Source of the DNA: Actinokineospora bangkokensis
GTDB lineage: Bacteria; Actinomycetota; Actinomycetes; Mycobacteriales; Pseudonocardiaceae
Direction of reading: 5' to 3'
Assembly: GCF_001940455.1 (NCBI RefSeq)
Contig: NZ_MKQR01000007.1
Location: forward strand, 395,378-459,377
Length of the DNA: 64,000 nt
This document shows positions 44,670 to 53,162 of the stretch, piece after piece. Each line of letters begins with the position of its first letter. Positions within the stretch are counted from its first letter, which is position 1. Position numbers and translations under genes: made by a program. The notes beneath the pieces were generated by a model that worked only from the letters and a program-made list of their open reading frames with translations, did no database searches and was not told the DNA's origin.

Positions 44670-45530
44670 GTGATCGACCCCGCGCTGCTGCGCACTTTCC
44701 TCACCGTCGCCGAAGCGGGCGGCTTCAGCGAGGCCGCCCGCCGCCTCGGCCTTGGGCAGTCCACCGTCAGTCACCACGTCAGACGCCTGGAAGGCCTGAT
44801 CGGGCGCGTGCTCTTCGAACGTGACACGCACAGCGTCCACCTGACCGGCGACGGGCAGGCGATGACCAGCTTCGCCAGGGGCATCCTGGACCAGCAGGAC
44901 CGCGCGCTCCGGTACTTCGCCCGCCCCGGGCTGCGCGGCCGCGTCCGCTTCGGCGTGTGCGAGGACTACCTGCTGGGGCACGCGGCGGACGTGCTGGGCC
45001 GCTTCCGCCGCGTGCACCCGGGCGTCGACGTGGAGCTGTCGGTCGAGCTGAGCGTGGTCCTGCACCGCAGGCTGGCCGAGGGGGACCTCGACCTGGTCGT
45101 GGCCAAGCGCGACTCCGGCCAGGGCATCCGCCGCGACCCCCTGCTCTGGGTGGGCGGTCCCGGCCCGCGCCCCGACCCGGGCGAGCCGCTGCCGCTGGTC
45201 CTCTACCCGGAGCCGAGCGTCACCCGGGTGCGGGCACTGCGGACCCTGCGCGAACACGGCATCGAGTGGCGGATCGGCTGCGTCAGCGAGCGCCTCAACG
45301 GCCTGCGCGCCGCCGTCCAAGCGGGCCTCGGCGTAGGCCTCTTCGCCGCCTCGCTGGTGCCGGAGGGCCTGTGCCCGGTCGAAGGCCTCCCCGACCCCGG
45401 CACGGTCACCTTCGTGCTCGACCACCGCACCGGCACCACCGGCATCGCAGCACGCGCACTGGCCGACGCGGTCCTGTCCTCCCAGTGGAGCAAACCGGAC
45501 CACCCGGCCCGCCCAGTCGAATACGCCTGA
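44670..45530 (+). CDS. LysR-family transcriptional regulator
   Basis: 286 residues from GTG 44670. The N-terminal winged HTH is standard (LLRTFLTVAEAGGFSEAARR; STVSHHVRRLEGLIG), followed by the substrate-binding domain (GRVRFGVCEDYLLGHAADVL). It is not in the usual divergent position: the cupin gene before it runs the same way, so its target may be itself or a distant gene. Confidence 0.9.
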   Translation: MIDPALLRTFLTVAEAGGFSEAARRLGLGQSTVSHHVRRLEGLIGRVLFERDTHSVHLTGDGQAMTSFARGILDQQDRALRYFARPGLRGRVRFGVCEDYLLGHAADVLGRFRRVHPGVDVELSVELSVVLHRRLAEGDLDLVVAKRDSGQGIRRDPLLWVGGPGPRPDPGEPLPLVLYPEPSVTRVRALRTLREHGIEWRIGCVSERLNGLRAAVQAGLGVGLFAASLVPEGLCPVEGLPDPGTVTFVLDHRTGTTGIAARALADAVLSSQWSKPDHPARPVEYA

Positions 45531-45682
45531 CAGCTGTCAACGGGGTCGGTGACTGGAAGCTGTTTTGCCCGACAGGTGACCAGAGCGAGTGCGCTTGCCT
45601 GTCCATTGTGGTTAGTGTGGGCGTCTTTCGTGGACGTGCGCAAGCTCGTGGGGCGCGCACGTTGAGCTGACGGCGCGCGTGA

Positions 45683-46667
45683 TCACTCGGCTGCGCCGCC
45701 GACCAGGGCATCCCCCAACGGTGTTCGGCGGTAGAGAACGGAACGACCGCTGCGGGCCCGGTCTAGCAAACCTGCGCGGCGGAGAACGGCGAGGTGATCA
45801 CCTACCGCGCCGACCGCCAAGCCGAGTTCCCTGGCCAGGTGCGTGGTGCTGGCAGGTACCTCCAAGGTGACCAGCAGCCGCGCCCGGGACCGCCCCAGCA
45901 GTTCGGCGAGAGCGGCTGGGTCGTGACCGCGAGACGTTTCCCACAGGGCGGATGCGCCACGAGCCGGGTAGATGAGGGTTGTGGGGTGGGGCGCCTCCAG
46001 GTGGACGGCCATGCGGGGCCAGATGAACACCGAAGGGACGAAGAGCACTCCCACGCCGTCGGAGGTCCGCACGTGCTGGTCCGGTGCCCTGGTGATCTCC
46101 ACACCGCCGCTGTTCCAGCGGATTCGTGGGTAGGCCGTCGAGCGTCGCTGCCCATCCGCCGCGCCCGAGCTTGCCGGTGCGGTGGAGGACGTCCCGTTCG
46201 CAGGTGGCGCGGATCTGGGGCCAGTCGGTGGCCAAGAGGTCCTGCCAGGCGCTGTACAGGGCTGAGGTGATGTCGTCGACCACCGACGGGGAGGCCAGGA
46301 GCGCCGCGGTGCGCTGGGCGGTGACGGGGCGGGTGGCCGTGCACTCGGCGATGTGCGCCCTGGCCTGCTCCAGTGGGGTCGCTGCCACCCGCGCCAGGTC
46401 GTCCTCCCAGGTCTGGACGAGCGTCGAGGGCGGTGGGGTGGTGAAGGCCGCGCCGTGCCGTGGCGATTGCAGGGCCAGTAGGGCCGCGAAGCCAGGCTGG
46501 GTGCGGAGTCGTTCGTACGCCGGTCGCAGGCGCTCCCGCCAGCGGGGCGGCAGGCGGGTCCGCGACACCCCCGCCAATGCCCGCAGCAGGCCGTCGAGCT
46601 CGAACGCCGGGGAGAGGGCGAACCGGCTCCGCAGCAGGTCCTCCTCGGTCACCTCGATCCGGATCAC
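45683..46667 (-). pseudogene. Frameshifted DUF5937/ArsR-type winged-helix regulator
   Basis: The N-terminal part (VIRIEVTEEDLLRSRFALSP, start about GTG 46667) runs in one frame to GRGGWAATLDGL. The sequence then continues in another frame as YPRIRWNSGGVEITRAPDQ and on to the ArsR HTH (TTHLARELGLAVGAVGDHLA). The join lies near 46128-46134 and looks like loss of one base. Together they would make a ~328-residue regulator of the DUF5937+ArsR type, which usually pairs with a divergent MFS pump, as here. Either a real inactivating mutation or a sequencing error. Confidence 0.75.
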
Positions 46668-46685
46668 CACCTCGACCTTACGCCA

Positions 46686-47981
46686 GTGAACGAATCTCTG
46701 GACCGGTGCGACCACCGGTTCGATGCTGGTGCGGTGATCACGACCAAACCCAGGACCAGCGCGGTCCGGTACCGGGATGTCGTTGCAGAACCGCGGTTCC
46801 GCGCTGTCTTCGGCGCGCGGTCGCTGGCAACGGCCGCGGACACGCTGCGTACCGTGGCGCTGTCGATCGCCATCTTCGCGGCCACCGATTCGATGCTGCT
46901 CAGCGCCGTCACCTACGGGGTGTCGTTCGTGCCGCAGCTCCTCGGTGGCAGCCTTCTCGGTTCGGTGACCGACAGGGCGCGACCCCGGCGGCTGATCGCC
47001 GTGGGGTACGGGGTGGAGTGCCTGCTCGCCCTGCTGCTGGCCACGGGGTGGACCCCACCGTGGTTGAGCCTGGTGCTGGTGGCGGCGATCGCCTTCGCGA
47101 CACCGGTGTTCATCGGGCTCACCGGGCGGGTCATCGCCGATGTCCTGCCTGCCGAGAGCTACGTGGTCGGCCGCTCGCTGTCCCTGCTGACCAGTTCGCT
47201 CGCGCAGTTGCTCGGCGTGGTGGGTGGGGGTGGGGCCGTTGCGCTGCTCGGGGCTGAGGGCGCACTGCTAGTGGCTGCGGGCCTGCACGCTACAGCTTGC
47301 CTGTGGGTTCGCTTCGGGCTACCAGACCTTCCCGCCGCCCAGCCGTCCCGACCGCAGCGACCTGGCACCGTGCGCGCCACGTGGTCCGCGAACCGGCTGC
47401 TGCTTGGCAACCGCGGCATCCGCACCCTCATCCTCGCCCAGTGGCTTCCGACCGCCGCGGCCACAGGTGCTGAAGGCTTGGTCATCCCCTATGCGGCGAC
47501 CCGCTGGTCAGCAGGCACCGCGAGCTTGCTGCTGGCCTGCATCCCGATGGGCATGCTGGTCGGCACGGTGCTCGTCGGCCGCATCGCGTCCCCCTCCCAG
47601 CGGCCGCGACTGGTCGTCCCGCTGCTGCTCCTCGTGGGGCTCCCGCTGGTGACCTTCTGGCTGCCGTTGCCCTTCCCCGTCTTGGCGGTGATGGCGACCC
47701 TGACCGGCATTGGCCTCGCATACAGCCTGTGCGTCCAAGCGCGCTTTCGCGATCTGGTACCCGTGCCAAACCGGGGCCAGGCGTTCAGCCTGCTCGCCAC
47801 CGGCCTGATGACCGCGCAGGGGATCAGCCCAGCGATCTTCGGCCTGCTCGGTGACCACATCGGCGCAAACGTGGCGATAGCCGTGACGGGTCTCGTGGCC
47901 ACCGCCTATGCCGCGTGGCAAGGCCCGCGACTGGTTCGGGTCCTTCGGGGCGCCGCATCAGAAGAGGAGCGGAAGGCATGA
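46686..47981 (+). CDS. MFS transporter
   Basis: 431 residues if GTG 46686 is used; GTG 46734 is an alternative, and neither has a strong ribosome site, so the mRNA may be leaderless. About twelve hydrophobic segments are visible (LLSAVTYGVSFVPQLLGGSL; LLVAAGLHATACLWV), with the MFS loop motif GSVTDRARPRRLIA. It is likely an exporter of a drug or metabolite. The divergent regulator gene is frameshifted, so expression control may be lost. Confidence 0.88.
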   Translation: MNESLDRCDHRFDAGAVITTKPRTSAVRYRDVVAEPRFRAVFGARSLATAADTLRTVALSIAIFAATDSMLLSAVTYGVSFVPQLLGGSLLGSVTDRARPRRLIAVGYGVECLLALLLATGWTPPWLSLVLVAAIAFATPVFIGLTGRVIADVLPAESYVVGRSLSLLTSSLAQLLGVVGGGGAVALLGAEGALLVAAGLHATACLWVRFGLPDLPAAQPSRPQRPGTVRATWSANRLLLGNRGIRTLILAQWLPTAAATGAEGLVIPYAATRWSAGTASLLLACIPMGMLVGTVLVGRIASPSQRPRLVVPLLLLVGLPLVTFWLPLPFPVLAVMATLTGIGLAYSLCVQARFRDLVPVPNRGQAFSLLATGLMTAQGISPAIFGLLGDHIGANVAIAVTGLVATAYAAWQGPRLVRVLRGAASEEERKA

Positions 47982-48234
47982 GGGGAACACCGGGTGAGGG
48001 GCCGGTAGCGCCCGACAGGGGGCCCTGCGGAACTCCACGCAGTGCTGAGCCCGCACACTGGCGCCGCGATGGTCTGCTCCGCGATCGAGTCTTCGGCCGC
48101 AACCGCTTCATCGTCCGGGAGCGGCCGTGCTGAGAGTGCCACCCCGAAGTGGCACATCAACGGCCGCTACTAAGGTCAGCACAGGGTCTGATCCTCAGAG
48201 TGGAATGCCCCCAATGATTCTTAAGGGCTAACGG

Positions 48235-49062
48235 TCACGATCGCAGCACCCGGGCGGCTACGAGGCCCAGAACATTTTCTGCGCCTGCGCGCTGAGCCGC
48301 GAAGGCGACTCCTGCCATCGTGGCGCCGGAGTGGTAGATGTCGTCGACCACGAGAACTGTTTGACCGGTCAGGTCTTCGGCCACGTCGAACTCTCTGATT
48401 AGGGACGTGCGTTCCCACGGATGCATGTTCTTGGCCTGTTTGCGCTCCGCGGAACGAGCGCTCACCTCGGTGATCGGAATTTTGAGAGCGGTGGCCAAAT
48501 CGCGGCCCAAACGCGCGCCCGAGCTTGGTGTGGTGGCGCTGTGGCCCGGGGTCGGGAGGATCCGGGTGGCTGTGGCGAGCCACAGGTGCTTGGTCACGAC
48601 CTCGGACATGTGCTCGCACAGTTCTCGACGGGCGGCTTCCCGCTGGGTGGGCGTGCTGGGGGTGTACCCCTTGAGCAGGCGAACCCGTGTGGCGGTTGAC
48701 GAGAACCCCAGCTTCCCAGTGGCGTCAGGACGCTGGTACCAGTCCAAGGCCACGGCTCCGGCGAGGATGCTCTTGCGGTGCACCTTGATGAGGAGGACCT
48801 TGTGTTCGAGCAGTGCCAGGAAGTCGAACAACTCGTCTGGGGGCGTGAAGTCCATCCGGATTCGCTGCGGCCACTCAGGTTCGTCGTGGTTGGGCCGGAT
48901 CGCCGCAGCACGCGGCAGAGCGCCGACGATGTGCTCGGCCGCCTCCGGCGAACTGCGGAACCGCAGCACCGTGCACGGCCCTAGCCGCTCGACGGACCAG
49001 GCCTCCAACCTGTTCGCCCGGGAGTCTGGCCGGTAGCGCGGTGTGCCTCGCAGATCGGTCAA
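48235..49062 (-). CDS. Phosphoribosyltransferase-like protein
   Basis: 275 residues. The C-terminal part holds the 13-residue PRPP-binding signature VLVVDDIYHSGATM of type I phosphoribosyltransferases, close to ComF. The N-terminal ~150 residues are an unfamiliar extension with IRMDFTPPDELFDFL and KVHRKSILAGAVALDW. Its neighbour, 130 bases away and divergent, is a DprA-like gene. ComF and DprA both belong to DNA uptake, but this pair has other signs of an accessory module: N-terminal extension, lone pairing, and location next to CRISPR. A nucleotide-sensing or defence role is possible. Confidence 0.8.
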   Translation of the reverse strand: MTDLRGTPRYRPDSRANRLEAWSVERLGPCTVLRFRSSPEAAEHIVGALPRAAAIRPNHDEPEWPQRIRMDFTPPDELFDFLALLEHKVLLIKVHRKSILAGAVALDWYQRPDATGKLGFSSTATRVRLLKGYTPSTPTQREAARRELCEHMSEVVTKHLWLATATRILPTPGHSATTPSSGARLGRDLATALKIPITEVSARSAERKQAKNMHPWERTSLIREFDVAEDLTGQTVLVVDDIYHSGATMAGVAFAAQRAGAENVLGLVAARVLRS

Positions 49063-49192
49063 GTAGTCCCCTTAACTCGACAGCACCTCGAATGTCAGTC
49101 TTCCACGACTTGCCGCCGCAGGGGAAGATGCGTTTACGGTGCTCTAGGGTGATGCTCACCTGACCCGCCCCTTCTACTTTGGTTGTGCATCA

Positions 49193-50062
49193 GTGGCAAA
49201 GGACCTCCTGGCTGTTGAAGAACTGGCGTTCGCCCTGCTGTGCGCGCAAGCCGCTGGCGGACCGCGTGCCGCAGTGCGCAGGCTGCTGTCCTCGGGGCGG
49301 TCTTCCCTGCTTGAGATGATCGAGCGATTGCCGGATGCAGATCGCGAACGGGCCGCGGAGACGGCCGACCGGCTAGCCGCAAACGGCATCGGCGCGTTGC
49401 TGTGCGACGACCCGCGCTTCCCCGACAGGTTGCGGCGGTTTCCCGGGGCGCCGCCCGTCTTGTTCTACCGAGGTGCGGTGGAGCTGCTGCACACGGCGGC
49501 GGTGGGTGTGTGCGGGTCGCGGGAAGTGAGCGCCGACGGCGTGCGCGCGGCTCGTGCCTGCGCGGAGGAAGCGGCGCGTCTCAAGATCACGGTGGTATCG
49601 GGCAACGCGCGTGGCGTGGACGCTGCCTCGCACGTGGCGGCCCTGGAGGCCGGGGGGTCGACCATCGCCGTCCTACCGGAGGGCATCGACAACGCCAAGG
49701 TCAAGGAGTCAAACCGGGAGCTTTACGCGGGGGCGGCGGATCGCCTCCTGGTCATATCGCAGTTCCCGCCCGCGCAACGCTGGACCGCTGGTGCTGCCAT
49801 GGCGCGCAACCACGTCGTCGTGGGGCTGAGCGATCTGGTGGTTGTCGTCGAGGCGGGTGAGACCGGCGGCACCGCCAAGGCGGGGGATCTCGCTCTCCGT
49901 GCTGAACGCCCCTTGGTCGTCCTCCGCAACCCGAAAGTGGCGATTCCCGGGAACCAGCGCTTGATTGCTGCAGGTGCTCGTGAAGTCGTCGACCGCGAGC
50001 AGTTGAGATCTCGGCTGCGTCAGTTGTCGAGCGCGGAAGACAGTCAGCTGCAACTCGACTGA
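49193..50062 (+). CDS. DprA-like Rossmann-fold protein
   Basis: 289 residues from GTG 49193 (weak ribosome site). DprA motifs are present: VGVCGSREVSADGVRAARAC, VVSGNARGVDAASHVAALEA, GGSTIAVLPEGID, and the C-terminal TGGTAKAGDLALRAERPLVV. It lacks the C-terminal winged helix of full-length DprA. Classical dprA is a core gene next to topA or rnhB; this copy sits in a variable region with a divergent phosphoribosyltransferase and a decayed CRISPR locus, so it is probably a paralogue. The ligand could be ssDNA or a nucleotide. Confidence 0.85.
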   Translation: MAKDLLAVEELAFALLCAQAAGGPRAAVRRLLSSGRSSLLEMIERLPDADRERAAETADRLAANGIGALLCDDPRFPDRLRRFPGAPPVLFYRGAVELLHTAAVGVCGSREVSADGVRAARACAEEAARLKITVVSGNARGVDAASHVAALEAGGSTIAVLPEGIDNAKVKESNRELYAGAADRLLVISQFPPAQRWTAGAAMARNHVVVGLSDLVVVVEAGETGGTAKAGDLALRAERPLVVLRNPKVAIPGNQRLIAAGAREVVDREQLRSRLRQLSSAEDSQLQLD

Positions 50063-50234
50063 GCGGTCTGTAAGCACTCGCGCTACAGCAGGTCGAGAAC
50101 GAATCTCTTGTGGATGGGTGGCCACGCCAGGATGGAGCGTGCCACGGCGGCTTGCAGGATCGACCCGCGCTCTGTCGCCTCCGACGCGAGTAAAGAGTTT
50201 GTGGCGGCTGTGCGGGTGCAAAGCCAGCCTCTCG

Positions 50235-50471
50235 GATAAGGCCCGGCGGGCCGCCCTGACCGAGCGGGAGTACGCCTCACCGGTGGTCCGTCGTCCCTAC
50301 GACCTACGGCACAGCTGCCTGTCCATCTGGCTCGCCGCCGGAGTGCCCGCGCCGCAGGTCGCGGCATGGGCCGGGCACTCGATCAAGGTCCTGCTCGACA
50401 TCTACGCCCACGTGGTCACCGACCTGGAGGACGCCGCCCTGGGACGCATCGACACCCTGTGGGGCTGGTAG
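50235..50471 (+). pseudogene. Tyrosine recombinase remnant
   Basis: About 78 residues of an integrase C-terminus: KARRAALTEREYASP, then YDLRHSCLSIWLAAGVPAPQ (the HxxR-type box), WAGHS, and LLDIYAHV carrying the nucleophilic Tyr. Nothing recognisable from the N-terminal 80% of the enzyme precedes it. It marks a lost integrative element at the edge of the CRISPR region. No tRNA or att repeat was found beside it. Confidence 0.75.
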
Positions 50472-50545
50472 TCCCCACGGGAACTCAACGGGAACAGCTA
50501 GCCGGTACTGGCAGGAAATCGTCGGATACAGCCGGACACACCGCG

Positions 50546-50584
50546 AACGGCCCGTGACCTGGTTTGCGCAGGTCACGGGCCGTT
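50546..50584 (+). terminator. Hairpin terminator after the integrase remnant
   Basis: A perfect 16-bp stem (AACGGCCCGTGACCTG and its complement) with a 7-base loop GTTTGCG, followed by TTCGGG. It lies ~75 bases past the remnant's stop and is probably the old integrase terminator. Confidence 0.65.
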
Positions 50585-50793
50585 TCGGGCGGTCTGGAGC
50601 GTGCCCCCGGGCCGACTTCCCCACGAAGCACACCGATCCGGGGCGCGCCGATGGCGGGCAGGGACGTTCTCCGAATCTCGCCCCGCTGATGCAACGACCG
50701 TTGATCATGTCGGTACAGGTGCCATTGCCACCGCGGCGGAAGCGTGGCATAACGGCTGGTGCGCGGGGATAAACCCATGAGCCGGTCCAGTCG

Positions 50794-51496
50794 GGACCAG
50801 CCCCGCTCACCCGGGGGAGAACCTCCGGCCCGGCTAGTGCGGGCTCTTCCTCGGGGGACCAGCCTCCCTCATGCGGTGAGAACAGTTCGACCGCGTCGCC
50901 GTCCAAGTCGACGTAGGGACCAGCCCAGCTCACGCGGGGAGGACCCCGGCCCTCCTCGTCCTAGGTGGTGCTGGTGAGGACCAGCCCCGCTCACGTGGGG
51001 AGAACGGTGCTGGTGTCGAGGTCGGGCAACTGCCGCTGTGGACCAGCCCCGCTCACGCGGGGAGAACTTGATGTAGACCTCGTTGGTGCAGCAGCAGGCG
51101 GGACCAGCCCCGCTCAGGCGGGGAGAACCTCGGCCAGCGACACGACGTTGGCGTCCGCCGACGGACCAGCCCCGCTCACGCGGGGAGAACCGGCGGGGAC
51201 GCCCACGGCGCCACCGACCCCCAGGGACCAGCCCCGCTCACACGGGGAGAACTCGTCCTCGGTCTCGATGGACACGGCGAACCCGGGACCAGCCCCGCTC
51301 ACACGGGGAGAACACCCACAGTGGCGACAACCCGACCTCGGAGTCCGGACCAGCCCCGCTCACGCGGGGAGAACGATATCTCCGCCGACTCCTACCGCGG
51401 CGACGCGGGACCAGCCCCGCTCACGCGGGGAGAACGGCGGCACCCTCAACGTCACCGGGGCCGCCACCGGACCAGCCCCGCTCACGCGGGGAGAAC
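50794..51496 (-). CRISPR. Type I-E CRISPR array 1 (12 repeats, 11 spacers)
   Basis: Twelve copies of a 28-29-base repeat (on the plus strand begins GGACCAG, core CCCCGC-N4-GCGGGG, ends AGAAC) alternate with eleven 33-34-base spacers. On the minus strand the repeat ends in CTGGTCC, like actinobacterial I-E crRNA handles, so crRNA should be read leftwards. The three left-most repeats are degenerate, fitting a trailer end there. The right end has no leader: the last repeat runs straight into a cas1 fragment at 51497. Confidence 0.93.
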
Positions 51497-51790
51497 CACC
51501 TGCTCGACACGCCCGAGTCCGAGATCACCATTCTCGCGGCGTTCGACATCGCCGCCCGGCGAGTGGGCGACATCCCCTCCGAAACCCGCCGAGCCATCCG
51601 CGACCGCATGAAGGACGGCAAGTTCCTCGAGACCTGCGTCCACGACATCAGGTCCCTCCTCGCTGACGACCAGGAACCGGTCGTCGAATACGGCCCGGAG
51701 GCGTTCGAGGACCCCGACGTGGTCATGCTCTGGGACTACAACGGCCGCGACGTCCCCGGCGGTGTCGCCTACGACCAGGACCCCGAATGA
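51497..51790 (+). pseudogene. cas1: Truncated cas1e (C-terminal ~quarter)
   Basis: Open in frame from the last repeat of array 1. After ~7 residues that may be leftover spacer (HLLDTPE), the sequence continues as SEITILAAFDIAARRVGD, FLETCVHDIRSLLA and VVMLWDYNG, ending PGGVAYDQDPE, which matches the C-terminus of type I-E Cas1. The first ~220 residues, including all catalytic acidic and His positions, are absent. It overlaps cas2 by ATGA. It cannot be an active integrase. Confidence 0.85.
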
Positions 51791-52041
51791 CCGTCATCGT
51801 CATCTCCGCCTGCCCCGTCGGGCTACGCGGGCACCTGACCCGCTGGCTGCTCGAGATCTCACCGGGCGTCTTCGTCGGCCGCTTCAGCTCCCGCGTCCGC
51901 ACCCTCATATGGACCCGAGTCGTCGAGATGGCCAAGACCGGACGAGCCATCATGGTCCACCACGCGGACAACGAACAAGGACTCAACTTTGCCATCCACG
52001 CCCACGAGTGGACCCCATCGATCACGAAGACCTCACCCTGA
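51787..52041 (+). CDS. cas2: Type I-E Cas2
   Basis: 84 residues starting MTVIVISACPVGLRGHLTRW, followed by LEISPGVFVGRFSSRVRTLI and MAKTGRAIMVHHADNEQGL, a textbook Cas2e. It is complete and overlaps the cas1 fragment by 4 bp. Cas2e works only as a complex with Cas1, so with cas1 truncated, spacer acquisition from this locus should be dead unless Cas1 comes from another locus. Confidence 0.93.
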   Translation: MTVIVISACPVGLRGHLTRWLLEISPGVFVGRFSSRVRTLIWTRVVEMAKTGRAIMVHHADNEQGLNFAIHAHEWTPSITKTSP

Positions 52042-52209
52042 TCCGCCGCCCACTCTCCGACAGTGAAACACCTCCCGAAGCCGCCAATACCAGCACCGGG
52101 TGGAGCCGCGCCAGCAACGCCGCCGCTACGGCCGCTGAACCCGGCCATGCCATCTCACGCCACCGCTCTTCCTTCGCTAAACGGGCAATCTTTGTACTTG
52201 CAGCCCGTA

Positions 52210-52361
52210 GGAACAGTCTGGCTCGCACGGGGAGAACATCGGGGGGGGGGGCGTCGTCGATGACGGGTTCGGGGAACAGCCCCGCTCGCGCGGGGAGAAC
52301 AAGGTGCGGGCGACCTCGATCATGTCCGCGGCCGGAACAGCCCCGCTCGCGCGGGGAGAAC
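52210..52361 (-). CRISPR. Short type I-E array 2 (3 repeats, 2 spacers)
   Basis: Three 28-base repeats at 52210, 52273 and 52334 flank spacers of 35 and 33 bases. The consensus differs from array 1 at two positions (GGAACAG for GGACCAG at the start, CTCGCGCGG in the stem). The left repeat is degenerate, so the trailer is again on the left and the leader on the right. The first spacer has an unusual run of 11-12 G. Confidence 0.88.
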
Positions 52362-52440
52362 ACTTGCTGGCCTGGTAGGATACTCTGTGTTGAGCTGATC
52401 GGTATCACTTCGGGATAGCTTCTTGCTGGGGTAACCGCCT
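52362..52440 (-). promoter_or_regulatory. Probable leader of CRISPR array 2
   Basis: The AT-richer sequence immediately right of the last repeat reads, on the minus strand, ...CCAGGCCAGCAAGT up to the repeat. This resembles leader ends next to actinobacterial I-E arrays. Array 1 has no such sequence. Confidence 0.45.
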
Positions 52441-52741
52441 GTATGTGTCCTCGCGGTCGGGTTCATCTAAAAGTCGCACTCGGTTGCCGGTAGCGGCGAC
52501 AACCAGGAAGTCGCGTCGTACGCAGCGGCGCACGGCTCTGCGGACCGATCGTGACCAGATGATGCGTACTCGCGAGAAATTGCGCAGCTGTGATTGGCGA
52601 CCACTGTGACCGGACTAGAATCGTAGTCTGTCGCGCTGGGGTGTCGCGCGACGTGCCGAATGGGCGACTGCTTGATGAAAACGGGGTTCGGAAGGAATGG
52701 TGGCGGGTTGGTCGACATGGTTCAGCCGAGTGGGCTGTTGA

Positions 52742-53039
52742 CGACGAGATCCGCGCCTGAATAAGCAGTTCTCTCCCTACACCCTCTACGACGACCACCT
52801 AAACATGGTCACGACCGCTGGACCACGACCACCACTCGCCGACGACGTCCGCCGGACTCGCCGGACGCATCCGAGGACGCAGTGTCAACATCGCCATCCA
52901 CTTGCTGATTGCACACCGCGGGCGCAACGCCGTGGACGTGACCATTTCGTGGGGGTACTCGGCCAAGCCGCCGACCGACGACGACCTCCGCCACCTTGGA
53001 ACGCTACCCATGACTGTCGCAGTAGGCGTCGTCCAGTGA
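52742..53039 (+). pseudogene. Possible broken gene of unknown family
   Basis: Two protein-like pieces lie in adjacent frames: RLNKQFSPYTLYDDHLNMV, then after a shift near 52850, GRIRGRSVNIAIHLLIAHRG and WGYSAKPPTDDDLRHLG, ending at TGA 53037-53039. No start or ribosome site was seen, and I do not recognise the family. The surrounding 52440-53162 holds no other gene and is less GC-rich than the window. Confidence 0.25.
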
Positions 53040-53162
53040 CCTGCGCTCGGTGGTGGGCGTGCTGGCCAGTGACTTCGTTCGTGAACCGGTGGCTTTGCGA
53101 TGGGGTGGACGTGGTTTGGAGCCGGGGCCGGGGTTGGGTGCCCCTGACCCCGGCCCCGGGGG

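Noticed and set aside
50748..50773. Possible thirteenth repeat left of array 1 (GCGCGGGGATAAAC)
   Set aside because: Only half of a repeat matches and the distance to the first true repeat is ~20 bases, not 33.
50472..50793. tRNA or att site near the integrase remnant
   Set aside because: No T-loop GGTTCGA-type sequence or cloverleaf seen; the hairpin at 50546 is a terminator.
51083..51496. Open frame running through the CRISPR array into cas1
   Set aside because: Repeats and spacers happen to be free of stops in this frame; no ribosome site. Only the part after 51497 is cas1.
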